The position numbers and the translations under genes are program-made. A stretch of 64,000 nucleotides of DNA, taken from positions 5,089,315 to 5,153,314 of the forward strand of contig CM041199.1 in the NCBI GenBank assembly GCA_023078555.1. Direction: 5' to 3'. Shown here in pieces: positions 36,664 to 47,745 of this stretch. The stretch's first letter is position 1; each line of letters opens with the position of its first letter. The notes beneath the pieces were generated by a model, which worked only from the letters and a program-made list of their open reading frames with translations, searched no databases and was not told where the DNA came from. This stretch comes from Ulva prolifera (Eukaryota; Chlorophyta; Ulvophyceae; Ulvales; Ulvaceae).

Positions 36664-36751
36664 CGCCCATGCACCGCTGGTCGTCCCTCACCTTCACACA
36701 GTTCACAAGCTGACAGAGCGCAGGACGCCACAGCCGCCAGCAACCCTGTGC

Positions 36752-36855
36752 ACCAGGCAGGCAGGTGGGTGGGCCGTCACGCACCGCCGATGTGCATGTA
36801 CATGTGCACCAGGCAGGTGGGCCGCCACGCACCGCCGATGTGCATGTGCATCGCT
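36752..36855. repeat. Two-copy tandem repeat of about 50 bp
   Basis: CACCAGGCAGG followed by GGGCCG(T/C)CACGCACCGC and CGATGTGCATG occurs twice in a row with small length differences. It lies just downstream of the next minus-strand gene. Confidence 0.75.
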
Positions 36856-36908
36856 AACCCCAGCGCAACCTGGCACGCCCCGACAATGAAACCTCACCTG
36901 AACCCCGG

Positions 36909-38703
36909 TCACATCACTGGAAGCGCCACCGCCACGGTGTGCGGGGGCAGGGCACCGTCTGCGGCTGCCGCGGGCGCGGCGGCGGCGGCGGCGGCGGCGT
37001 AGCGGTCCCGGCGCTCGGAGCCGGGGAACGCGAGCGCCTGGCTGAGGCTCTTGCTGAGGCTGGCGAGGCGGCCGGAGGCGCTGCCGCGGCGCGACATGCT
37101 GCGCGCACTGTCGGCGCGCCTGCAGGCACAGCACGCAGCGTGAAGCGCGGGCTGGTGGGCGGTGTGCGTGGATAGGATCTCGTGTTGATGGCATGGTATG
37201 GGTGCGGACGTAGCCATGTGATATGCCTGGGCAACATCTGATGAGCACGGGCGTGTGATCGGGATTGTGAACATATGCCTGGCACGAATGTGTAATGCCT
37301 AAGATACAATTGTCTGCACATTGTCTCCACCTGCGACGGAAACCACCACACGTCCATGCACGAACCCCACGCGGCGGACAGTCTCAATGATGCGGGCACG
37401 GAGATGAGACAAGGCACAGGAACGTACTGGAATCGGCCAGAGCGGCCACAGCGCCGCGGACTCGACGACTCCGGCCACATGCCCTCCGGGTAGGCCGCCG
37501 CGATCCCCGACGACTCCTCCTCGGACCCCTCGTCCGACGATTCCTCCTCAGGGTGCATGTGCATGGGGATATGCACTGTGCTGTCGCCCGGCGCCTCTGT
37601 GTGCGAGCGGCCAAACATGGACCGGGAGCTGCCGGCGGACTCGGCGCGATTGAGCCCCAGTGCTCCCGAGAGCTGGTGGTGGAAGCTCCGCGTCGGCTTC
37701 CAGAGGCTGCCGCGGAGGGTGGCAGTACGTTCCGGGGCGGTGGTGAGGGCGGTTGGGAGCAGGGAGGGAGGCACGGCGACGATCGTCCAGATGACGTTCG
37801 GAGGGAGGTCGGCGTCCGGGGCGTCTCCCGCGCCTGTGAAAACGGCACTACCCAGCCGCCACAGCCGCTGCGACATGGTCTCGCGGTCCGCGGCCACACT
37901 GTCGGGAGGCGTGGCGGCCGCAGGTGGAAGCGGGGCCTCTCGCGCGGGGTCTGGTGGTGGGGGATCAGCCGAGGCTGCTGCGGTTGGGAGCGTGCCGATG
38001 GGGAGCTGCGGTGGCGGTGGCGAGGATGAGTCTCCGGATGATGGAGGAGAGATGAAGGCGGTCTGGAGGTCCACTTGGCCTGTGACTGGCTCGTCGGGCT
38101 GTGGAAGAGGTGCCGCGCTGGTGCCGCGCGCGTCGTATGGTGCAAGCCGTGCTGGTAGGTGGACTGCGTTGACCGCTCCGGGAGCGCGATGTGACAGCTC
38201 TTCGTCGAGAAGCGCGGCGTGAAGGCTATTGTCTGGCAGACACACCAGGAATGGGATGCGCTCGTCGAGATCTAGCAGCTCGTCTTCTCCATCGATCTCG
38301 TAGTCTGCAGCAGCTGCCCGGGCAGCACGGTCTCGCTCGTGTTGCGCGAGAAGTTCAGCGTAGAAACGAGAGGCAGCTTCTTCTGCAAGCACTGGCCGAT
38401 GTTTTAGTATAGACTGACCTAAAATTGGCGAAGCTCGTTGAGAAGCCTGGCAATGCAGCAGCCATTACGCCCGGAGTCAACGTGATAAGCATAACGGCGC
38501 TGACATCATATGTGCACGCTTGCAGATGAGGAAGGCCTTGACGCAGAATCGGAATATAACTAAGATAGTATCGCACCAGCGCGTTGAGAGCGCAACCTCG
38601 CTGCGCGCCGGATGCGATAGACATAGATGAAGTAGCACGTCACTCCAACGAAGACGCAGAAGCACCCAGTGAAGGCCACCGTCGTACGAACATTAACACC
38701 CAT
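36909..38703 (-). CDS. N-anchored protein family, member 2
   Basis: 430 aa in three exons: 38703-38577, 38382-37428, 37119-36909, with consistent phases (1, then 2). Exon 1 is a membrane anchor, TVAFTGCFCVFVGVTCYFIY, followed by the basic RIRRAARLRSQRAG, the same RLRSQRA as member 1. Exon 2 opens EEAASRFYAELLAQHERDR, then has the first block IPFLVCLPDNSLHAALLDEE and the second block DLPPNVIWTIVAVP, preceded by RLWRLGSAVF. Between the blocks lie Pro/Ser-rich stretches; after them is an acidic run (EEESSDEGSEEESSG). Exon 3 is Ser/Arg- then Ala-rich (SGRLASLSKSLSQALAFPGS). It differs from members 4 and 5 in its tail and in the third exon. Function unknown. Confidence 0.75.
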
Positions 38704-38739
38704 TATCCTAAACTCTTTAGCATGATTGAACGCATTCGT

Positions 38740-39599
38740 TTAAATCTGCATTGCAGCATCCTGAGCGTGGATGCGCGAATTGAAGTGTGTGAACCTGTCA
38801 CAGTACGCTCGAACGCGTTCACAGCTTGCTAGTGCAGATGACACACTGTCCAATGTGTAGAAGAAGTAGGACTGGCAGTGATTCAGCATGGCAGTCGTTT
38901 GCGCGCCGCTCGACTTCGACATCAGTTCGTGAAGTGTTGTGAGCATGCTGCAGAGGTATGCCGCGAGTGCATGCTCTCCCACACCAACATGCCTCAACCT
39001 CACCACAAATCGCAGCGGCACTAGCCACACAGTTTACGGCGCTCACGGACGACCACATTGCATCAGCGCCGTGTTCAAGTGGTGCTTACAGCGTGTCTCC
39101 TATGGTCCATATCTCTCACAGCAATGCTGAATCAGCCAGGCCGAGCACGTCTCCTCCTTCCAGCGTGCCTGCTATGCCAGGTGGAAACGCGAGCCTCCGG
39201 TGAAGTGCTCGAGCCCTGCTTGGAGCCGATGATCACGCCTGCACGTAAGCGTCTACACGCAAGCGCTTGAACGATCAGCACCTGTCGGCAGTAAACATCG
39301 CCTGTGGGCAACACAGGATGCCTCACAGTGTGTCACGCACTGGACTACGAGCGTGTGCACGGTATATACTACGGTATATACTGCAGTGTCACAAGGACAA
39401 ATCCGTAGAGCTCCTCGAGGCAGGTAGCACCGCGGGCACCACTGCAGTGCACAGTGCTCACATCAGAGTCCACATATGTATGCAAGCTGGACTCCGAAAC
39501 CAACTCCAAGGATTTATAATCTGATGTTTTCATGACTTCATGGTGTGACATGAGGCTGTGCGTGGGGGATGCAGGTGCCGAGGTGTCCCCACCCCCCAT
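38740..39599 (-). CDS. Putative helical protein, exons uncertain
   Basis: Four pieces look coding on the minus strand: near 39570-39400 (MSHHEVMKTSDYKSLELVS), near 39170 (LEGGDVLGLADSALL), near 39085-39005 (LEHGADAMWSSVSAVNCVAS) and 38945-38740 (MLTTLHELMSKSSGAQTTAM, then YTLDSVSSALASCERVRAY). The last is a long amphipathic helix pattern, loosely like the end of a BAR-type sorting nexin, but no PX domain is seen, so that is only a guess. Its stop is just 36 bp upstream of the ATG of member 2 on the same strand. It may instead be untranslated leader of that gene. Confidence 0.3.
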
Positions 39600-40033
39600 T
39601 GCTGAGGCTGATGGCTGTTACTGCAACTGGTTTTGTGCTGATGCCTCATATGATAGTATGTTACAAGGACAAAGGCAGCAAGGCGGGCATATGATAGTAT
39701 GCATACTATGCCACCACAACTGCGCTCACGGGTATCCTACAGCTATCTCCGTGGCACTCGGGGCCATACGCCCGTGAGGCTCCAGCCCCTATGCTCCCCG
39801 GGCTGCGCAAGCTAGCAGCCCCAGACACACGCGCCCCTGACGATTGGGGGTGATCCTGCAGTCCCTGGCTGGATGTGCGAGCAGCAAGTACTGGTACACG
39901 TGGCCACAGGGCTGGTGCTTGGATGAACATGTTCAGGCTGTGGAGTGGGTGGAAGCTAGCTCGTGCACATGTAGACGTAGGATTGAGCCGGGTGTCGATG
40001 AGTGGATGTTGAATGAACTGCAGTACACGCTGG

Positions 40034-40985
40034 TCACTGGGCGGGTAATCGGCATCGTTCTGCCGTTGCTGGCCTCTGCTGTCTAGGGATCTCGTGGCCA
40101 CGGAGGTGAAGAATGACACGAGCGGTGAACGCAAGGTAGCCTCGGTGTGGACCCAAGGTTAGAGTGGGTGTCGGCAGTTCAAGAGGTGCAATGGACTGGA
40201 CGAGAAGGTCCGGGATGTCTGCGTGCTCTTGGAATCGGGCTGCAGACAATGCGATGATGCCATGTGTCCGAAGCCGCTGTGAGGGGCTGTGTACTGCTCG
40301 AGACCGGAGGTATCGCGATTCAGGCTACCTTAAGCTGTTGTGTCACAGCACTGTGCACGAGGTGAGCATGCCATGGGTACATGGTCCAGTGAGGTGAATT
40401 CGAGCGATCGATTCGAAGGATACAGACAGTTTGTGGTGGTCATTTGTGTGCTCTAGGCGTGCTGCAAGGTGCTGCGGAAGGGCATCGTTATCGTGGATGC
40501 CGTGATGGCTGTGCTCAGCGGCCTCGTCTGTAGTGCCAGCGGGCATCACTCAGCATAGACTGCGATGACAGCTCATACTGGACAGAGATATACTGTTCAT
40601 ATGCACGTGTGTGTGACGTTGCAGGCTTGCACCGATGTGGCTGCCTTGACCAGCCTTGCCGAGCCTGCCTCGCAAGCGTGAATGGCGCAGCCCGACACGC
40701 ACGGCAGCAGCAGAGAATCAAGCGACCAGGACACTTCTGCTAAAACTTCTGCTGTCTCCAGCATTAGTGTTGTTTTGAGCAATTGTGATGCCAGCCGACG
40801 ATATCAAGTGACGGGAGCTCACGGCTCGCACCTGACTCTGAGCGGTCCAAAGAGCCGGAGCGGTCAACAGCTGGCTGCCATCTCGAGCCGCGCCTCTCCC
40901 ACAAATACCACACATAAGACAGGATTGTCACAATGAGGAATGCTCCGAACACGCTGCATACTATCACTTGCGAGGGCTGTACCAT
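40034..40985 (-). pseudogene. N-anchored protein family, member 3, divergent or degenerate
   Basis: Exon 1 (40985-40832) encodes a membrane anchor, VIVCSVFGAFLIVTILSYVW, and ends at TCAG-GTGCGA, the same donor context as member 1. Exon 2 starts at 40527 in the family phase with DEAAEHSHHG. The first block is barely visible (ALPQHLAARLE). The second is clear: RLRTHGIIALSAARF then ADIPDLLVQSIAPLE. Between them the frame meets TGA (40345) and TAG (40327). Either an extra intron (T-GTACCC near 40375 to GAGCAG near 40304) removes them or the copy is broken. The 3' end is uncertain; a coding-like frame continues to 39706 in another phase. Called a likely pseudogene, but a functional divergent copy is possible. 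Confidence 0.5.
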
Positions 40986-42855
40986 CGCCGTTGCACGCTG
41001 GTCTCGGCATGCGAATGCCCGGCTGACTGATGCTTTCGAGACGAATTCTGGCACTGGTGTAGCCATGTGTGAGCATATGGACCTATAATTCTGCCATATC
41101 TGCAAATCATACCGCTCATACGTGAACTCGTCAGCGAGCGGGCAACATGTTGCGTGCCCAGCGCATAGCTGGCGTGAACGTGTGCAAGCGCTGCGAACTC
41201 GATAGCTGCAGCCGCGTGGAATCTTGAATCGAGGCAATCGACTTAATGAAGTGTGCAGGCATGATGATGTCGTCTCTTTGCTGTGCAATGAGAGGACTCA
41301 CAGAGGAGGTGACGTTGTGACACTCGACGCCCTGCGAACGAGCTTCCCGCATGCTCGTATATCTTCTGCGTTGCAGCCACTGCGTGTACTATCGGAGAGG
41401 TCACAACTCATGATGCACAGCTAATGGGGGGACGATCACGGGCAGGCCACATCGCGAGCGACCACCCACGCGGTCATGCATGCATTGCTTATCCGAGACG
41501 CCTCCGGGTGGGGACTGCAACCTTTGCGCAGCTCAACGTGTGCGCTCGTGCATATTCGCAGGACACGACGCCGGAATGTCAACTGGGGCCACCGGATGGA
41601 CCCACCACACACATGCCCTTACGCTTGCACCATGGGCGGCAAACGAATGCACCGCTGTCCCGACAGGTGCAGCGCATGGGCTGCAGACAGCCCGCCAGGT
41701 TTAATGTGGTGGGGATAACACTACCAATTCCTCCACTGATACTGGCATCTCCCCTCGACTGCTGTGCAGCCACCCTGCCAGATCACTGCCATCAAGCAGA
41801 CAATGGAGCAGTGCCGGGTCGCCGGGCCCGATCGTATAGAACAATCTCAAATAGTCAGGTAAAATGTCAGTGTGGCAGCCCTGAAAAAAAGGCCTTTTTC
41901 TTTTTTATAAGTGCGACAGGGCAACCCAGTTCTGCAGCACAGCCGAGTTGCTGGGCCGACTCATGCGGAGAGACTACTATGTTACAAGTCCAGCCGGCCC
42001 ACGTGGTATATGAGTACTCAGCATACATCGCAGCACCGGCACACACGAAACTACATGCATGTGCGCACGCACAAACGCTGCACGGCGCTCTGTGCCCGCG
42101 ACCATGCCCCCGGTCACATGCATGCCCGACACACCGCGGCACACGCTCACCGCCCTCCGCACGGCCGCGAACTGGCCACGCTTACATTATCACGGCACGC
42201 AAGCGGAGGGGGCGTGTGCAGCCGAGTTGCGGCGGGGCCGCAGCGGGGAGCCCCCTACAACGGCGCGCGTGAGCCTGCGGCGCTCACCGAAAAACAAGAA
42301 CATGCATCTGGCCCGTCCATGACCTGCCGCGGGCATGCATTGCAGCACTCGGCTGGAGGCATGGCGGCGGTCGGCCGGTGGCTTGGCTGGTCGGCGTGCG
42401 TGCACCTTGGCGACAGCCCCCCGGTTGCGTGGGCACTACCACTTGATGCCGGGTAAAAAAAAAAAGGGGGGGCATGAGAGGCCGGGCATCATGACCCGCC
42501 GGTGGGGCACGCCCGCGCCAAGCGGGCTTGCTAGATCTCAAGAGCTCGAGCCTTTGCATGGCAGTGCACCAAAGCCGACAATGCGACATTGAAAACATAA
42601 GCACCAATTTCAAGAGCAGTACCCGGCCAGAAAAAGGCCGTTCCCACCCGCATTCGGTTGCTCGGTGTGGCGGACCTTCACACAGTGATACGCACTGCCG
42701 GAGACTCCCCCGCCTCAGCAACACACGCGCATGCGGCACGGCGACAACATCCGCGGGCCCTCGCCCCTCAGAGAACAGGCACCGAACCTGGCACGTGCGG
42801 CGGGCGACTTGCGGCGTGCACGCGGGCGGCCTGCAGGCCCAGCACACACAGCACA
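40986..42855. other. Spacer in the anchored-protein cluster
   Basis: No convincing frame on either strand. It includes a small palindrome, AAAAAGGCCTTTTT, at about 41886-41899 next to a T-rich run, and several TGCATGCA motifs. The left part is the promoter side of member 3, the right part the 3' flank of member 4. Confidence 0.55.
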
Positions 42856-44452
42856 TCACTGCACCTCCCCCGGCATCTCATGCACGTCCGCGAGCCGCTC
42901 GTAGCCACCCCCGCCGCCCGCCCGCAGGGAGCGGCCCTTGCGCAGGCTGCGCGTGCGCTGCGCCTTCCGCGGCTGCCCCTGCCACGGCTCCACCGCCGAC
43001 ACCACGCCACTTGAGCCCCCCGGCATGCCTTCATTGCCCTGTAGGGAACGGCTGCTGCGGAGAGTGGCTACAGCTGTGGCATCGTGTACGTTGTGGTCAG
43101 GGGCGCCAGGGAACAGCGGTGCAGAGGACTGCCCATGCATGACGCCGTGGGGGTGAGAGGGCATGGCGCCGCTGACGATCGGCGCCGATGCGCCCTTTGA
43201 CGCGGTGTGGACGCGTGCGATGCTGCCCGTTCGGTTGAACGTGTGCAGGGGGGTAGGGTCTCCCGGGGCGGCGCCGTGTCCATCGGCGGCGATGCTGCTT
43301 GTGCGGAGGCTGCTGGCACGCATGATCGAGCGGCTGGTGGCGCCGCGGCGCCAGCTCAGGCTGCGGGTGCTGGCGAGGCGGGCGAGGGGCGGGCGATGGT
43401 CGACGACCGCGACTGACCAAACGAGGGAGTCGGGGATGTCGGCGAGTTCGGCGCGGCGGAGGGAGGGCAGAGCCGCGAGGCCGAACTGGCGGAGGCGGCC
43501 GGAGAAGGTGTGGGTGAGGGGCTGGCTGTGGGGTGCGGCTGCGGGGCGGGCGATGCGGAGGCTGGTGTGGGGGGCGGCGGGGCCACCGGCCGCGTCCGCG
43601 TGCGGGTTGGAGGGGGGGACGAAGCGCGCTGACCGGGTGCGGGCTGCGGCGGATGCCTGCTCGGTGCCGCCGAGGACGCGGGAGGAGTCTCCGGCGGTGG
43701 GTATGGGTAGGGTGCGGGTGTCTAGAGGGGCGGTGTCAGTGAAGACGTCCTTCTCGAGGATTGCGACGTGGAGGGTCATGTCTGGCAGGATCGCGAGGAA
43801 GGGGATCGCGGCTGGCTCGACGTCGTCTGCAGCCGGGGCGTCGGTGGTGGAGGCGCCTTCGGCTTGCATGCTCTCGTGCATTCGCGCCGCGGATTCCTCT
43901 GCATGGACATATGTCTATATAGATCTAGTCACCGGCAAGGCAGGGTCACACCCGATCGGCAGTTTCCTCTGCTGAGGGCAGTATGTTACAGAAGAGTAAA
44001 CGGACACAGCTAACACAGAAAAAAAGGTTCTTCCGATTCAACAGTCACATACACAGCCACACTGCAGCAGCTCATGCGCACACGCCCTCTGCTGGTGGCA
44101 GCCTGAGTGAGTTGATGGTGAACGAGTCAATGGCGCAGGCTCCGATGTTGCGAGCTGCGACATGCATACATGGTAATGTACAATACTATACAGTATGGAC
44201 TTGCAGGATGGAGCCACGTCAATGCACATGTCGATGCGCTTGACAGATTAATATCATGCTGCTCCCGGTGTTAGGCGAGTTTTCGCTAGCAGCAAGCGCG
44301 CCCTGCACCTTGCCCAGCTCACGCCATAATCACGGAAGAAGACAGTTACCTGCGAATTGAATGCGCTGGTTGATGATCCGCTGAATAGAGTACACGTACA
44401 TCACGTATACCCATAACAAGAATACTCCCACCACGACGCCGACCCACCACAT
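42856..44452 (-). CDS. N-anchored protein family, member 4
   Basis: 381 aa in two exons, 44452-44350 and 43898-42856, phase 1 (donor GTAACT, acceptor TGCAG). Exon 1 is nearly all membrane anchor: MWWVGVVVGVFLLWVYVMY, then VYSIQRIINQRIQFA. Exon 2 opens EESAARMHESMQAEG, then the first block IPFLAILPDMTLHVAILE, a Pro/Ala-rich linker, and SGRLRQFGLAALPSLRRAEL leading into the second block, ADIPDSLVWSVAVVD. The rest is Ser/Arg/Gly-rich and ends ERLADVHEMPGEVQ. The same tail and the same anchor design occur in member 5, so the two are recent tandem duplicates. Nothing suggests catalysis; a membrane-tethered adaptor or structural role is only a guess. Confidence 0.8.
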
Positions 44453-44495
44453 AGCCGCTACCCTCTACTCACTCAACACGTCATGCGGTTTTGAA

Positions 44496-44648
44496 ATGGA
44501 AGCCGCAGAGGCGAGCTCCGCGGGTCTGCTTGACGAGGCTGTGTACAGGGCAGCTGTTGAAGGATGCGCGAGCCATCGCGTTATAACGTCCAGACTGCTG
44601 CCAAGGGCTCCAAATCTTGTCAGGACATATTCAAGCATTCAAAAGTGA
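44496..44648 (+). CDS. Short divergent ORF of 50 codons
   Basis: Starts 43 bp from the ATG of member 4, on the opposite strand. It reads MEAAEASSAGLLDEAVYRAA and on to TYSSIQK before TGA. GLLDEAVYRAAVEG resembles the start of an ankyrin-type first helix, but that is weak. A second coding-like stretch follows at about 44681 (LYTAAFFRDGVDVIDHACLQ), so this could be the first exon of a small plus-strand gene. No splice pair was found. Could also be chance. Confidence 0.25.
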   Translation: MEAAEASSAGLLDEAVYRAAVEGCASHRVITSRLLPRAPNLVRTYSSIQK

Positions 44649-45141
44649 CGGCCACAGCTCTGCATAGTTCGCGGTAATATGCAGCTGTATACAGCAGCGT
44701 TCTTCCGGGACGGTGTCGATGTCATCGACCATGCATGTCTACAGTCTGTCGATGCTGATGCACAGGAGTCAGACCGGTCACGCAGGCAATGCATGCCGTG
44801 TGAGAGAGCGCGATGCTGCGAGGCGCAAGACAAGCACAGACGGACGGGCTGCACATGGTGACCTCCGTTGATTGTGTTCCATGAGGACAGTGCTAACATC
44901 GGCCTCTCTGTTAAATGTTATCATGATGCAACGTCGGGGCAGCATGCATGCATGCATGCACACCGCTGCGACACCACACAGAAATCACCCCGCACCAGCA
45001 GCTGCGCAGTGTACGATTGACATCAGGTGCTTCAAGTCAGCAAGTGGCGCTCCACAGAAGCCTCGCCAGCGAGAGCTCCGCGCTGGCACGCAGCCTGTGT
45101 GGAGTACAGCACAGTACGGCATGGTGGCGACCCCCCTCCCC

Positions 45142-45179
<38 letters not shown>

Positions 45180-46371
45180 ATGCATGCCACCTAGTGCAGT
45201 TTGCATAGCATGATCGCGCGGCCTGAGAGGCTGCACGCTCCCCCGGCGTAGCACCCGATGGAGGTGCATGGGGCTTCCCGCATGCCATCCCCCGCCATGA
45301 ACATCCCACAGTCCGAGGCACACCCAGTGCGCATGCATGCGCCTCGTCCCTCGCGGGGCCACGAGCGGGAGGACAGCGCCGTGTCGGCAGTATGCCGCAG
45401 GCTGCCGTCCGGGCGAAGGCACAGCCCCGCCTCTAGGAGGCCTTGTTGGCCCCCGGTACAAGGGGGCGTGCCGCGGGGCACGGCCGCGCGCCAGGTTGCA
45501 GGGGTGCCTCGCCTCGCGTGCTGTGTGCTGCGCGGGCCGGAGATGCAGCCTCGGCCAGCACACTGAAGCTGAAGAGGGCCTGTGCAGCACACACCACACA
45601 GCATGCTGCGCGGCCGCAAGGCGGCGGAGCGGCGTTGTGCCGCTGCGAGTCGGACTTGCGGGAGCTGTTGGGCTGAGCCTCGATGCAGGGGCGGCGACTC
45701 TGCGGGAAGGTGAGGCTCGCATGGGTCCCCACTGAAGGGCAGGGGCTCTGGCATGGCCCTGCTACAGGATGCCGGTGATCCCTGTGGCAAGGGAGCCTGT
45801 CACGTTGAGACATCGCTCGAGGCCCAGATGCCCCGAAGGGCATCTATGCATGGGCTGATCGCTGTCAGAGCTGCCGCTCGCACTGGCCGACCCCGATGCT
45901 GGAAATCACGGCGAGCACACGCCAGAGTCCACACTGTGCTGGCACTCCCGGCTGCTGCCCATCAGTGCCGGCTGCGGTCTGTCGGCCCGCCACACGCCAC
46001 CCCTTGCAGCGCTCACTCCGCGCTGGGGACCTACGTGCCCCTGCCACCCCGGCAGCAGGCACCTGACGGACCCTCGCTCCAGGGTCAACAGCGCATTGAA
46101 TCGGAGCAGAGATTCCAGGGGAACGGCGCAAGATGAGGGGGAGGCATGCGAGCTGTGATGACTCAGCTGCATGTAAGCACACGCACAGCGCACAGCACGC
46201 ACCAGCGTGAGTCCGGGGGGTGTGCGGTTAGCGTTGCCGGCAGGTGCAGCTCTCATGGCGCACTCCTGTCGCGATCTCCACCAGGTGCTGCTCGGAGCAT
46301 CACAGCGCATCACACGGGCTCACTCGCCCCCCTGACGCAACAGCACAGTCCAGCGCACTGAATGGCCGAGC
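44649..46371. other. Spacer in the anchored-protein cluster
   Basis: Overlapping GC-rich frames on both strands, none with family likeness. It contains a fourfold GCAT repeat near 44942-44959, the longest C-tract of the window (45143-45179), and short GTGCTGTG-type low-complexity sequence. Confidence 0.5.
45143..45179. repeat. C homopolymer (about 37 nt)
   Basis: Longest homopolymer seen in the window, in the spacer between members 4 and 5 of the anchored family. Confidence 0.8.
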
Positions 46372-47745
46372 CTACTGCACCTCCCCCGGCATCTCGTGCA
46401 CGTCCGCGAGCCGCTCGCGGCCGTCCCCGCCGCAGGACCGCAGCGAGCGCGCCGCCCGCAGGCTGCGTGAGCGCTGCGGCTTGCCCGGCCGCCCCGGCCA
46501 CGGTCCCAGCGCTGACACCGCAGCCCCGGACTCGAACGCCGACACCGCACCATCCCCCGACACGAGCCTGGCTCCCGGAGCATGCGCGCCTTCTGGCAGG
46601 CAGGGGGCCAGGAGCGTGGGGGGCAACGGCTCGGAGGCCTGCCGGGTCGGCTCGGCGGGCTGCATGCCGCTGAGCAAGACGTAGGGTCCCGCGTCACTCC
46701 CACAGGGTGGCGGGGCTGACACGGGATCGCCGGCGCCGGGGTGTTTCTGGAACGGGATCGACCCGGACCGGGGGAGGTTGAACGCGTCGGCGATGGACCC
46801 GCTTGCGCGGAGGCTGCCAGTGCGGCTGGGGGCACGTGTAGATGCCGTGCTGCCGCGGCGGCGTAGGCTGTGCGTGCGTCCGAGGCGGGAGGTGCGAGGG
46901 GGGGGCAAGAGGTGGGGGTGGCGCTCCGCATGTGCGGGGTCGACGATGGCGACAGACCAGACGAGGGAGTCTGGGATGTCGGAGAGGTCCGCGCGGCGGA
47001 GGGAGGGCAGGGCCACGAGGCCGAACTGGCGGAGGCGGCCAGAGACAGTGCGGGTGAGGGGTGTGGCTGAGGGGCGCGAGAGCTGGATGATTGTGCTCGG
47101 GGCGGTCGGAGCGCCGGTTGCGTCGGTTGGGACAGCGGGTGGTGGCTCAGCGAGGGAAGCTGTGTCCCCGGAGGGCCCGAGTGTGATTGACCGGGTGCGG
47201 GTGGCCAGAGGGGCGGTTTCGTCGAAGAAATCTGGCTCGAGGACAGCGACGTGGATGCTGAGATCCGGCAGGACAGCGAGGAATGGGATGGCGGCTGGAT
47301 CGGCGTCGCCTGCTGGTGCATCGGTAGCGGGAACGCCTTGCGCTTGCATGCTGGCGTGCATTCGCTCAGCCGCTTGCTCTGCACACTCACTGCCCAGCGT
47401 CTCATGAGATATGGCATGAGCCGAAGGGCAGCATCTTTATGGGCACAGAACGCCTTGAAACGAGTGGATACTTGTCCGCATTCTAAGGAAGTTGCAATAA
47501 GTCAATGGCCCTTCCACAACAAGACGAGCACGGTGGCTGGAATGTGTCTGGTGAGCTTGAAATGAACGGTAGATCCACTGTATACTGCCACGCCCTCTTT
47601 CGGATGATTTGAAAGGGAATCTGCGGACTGAGGGCTGCTCACCAGTAAATTGCCGGCGCTGGTCGGTGATGCTACGGATCGAGCACACGTACATAGCGTA
47701 CACCACAAGCAGGAACCCGGCCAACAGCAAGGCAGCCCACCACAT
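46372..47745 (-). CDS. N-anchored protein family, member 5
   Basis: 369 aa in two exons, 47745-47643 and 47378-46372, phase 1 (donor GTGAGC, acceptor TGCAG). Exon 1 has the same length as in member 4 and the same layout: MWWAALLLAGFLLVVYAMY, then VCSIRSITDQRRQFT. Exon 2 opens EQAAERMHASMQAQG, then the first block IPFLAVLPDLSIHVAVLEPD, SGRLRQFGLVALPSLRRADL and the second block SDIPDSLVWSVAIVD, a Ser/Arg/Pro-rich region, and the tail RERLADVHEMPGEVQ. Conservation with member 4 is strongest in the two blocks, the RLRQFG...LPSLRRA stretch between them and the last 14 residues, which marks these as the parts under selection. Confidence 0.8.

Noticed and set aside
44942..44959. GCAT repeat as a CRISPR-like or other organised array
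   Set aside because: Only a few 4-bp units without spacers; simple sequence.
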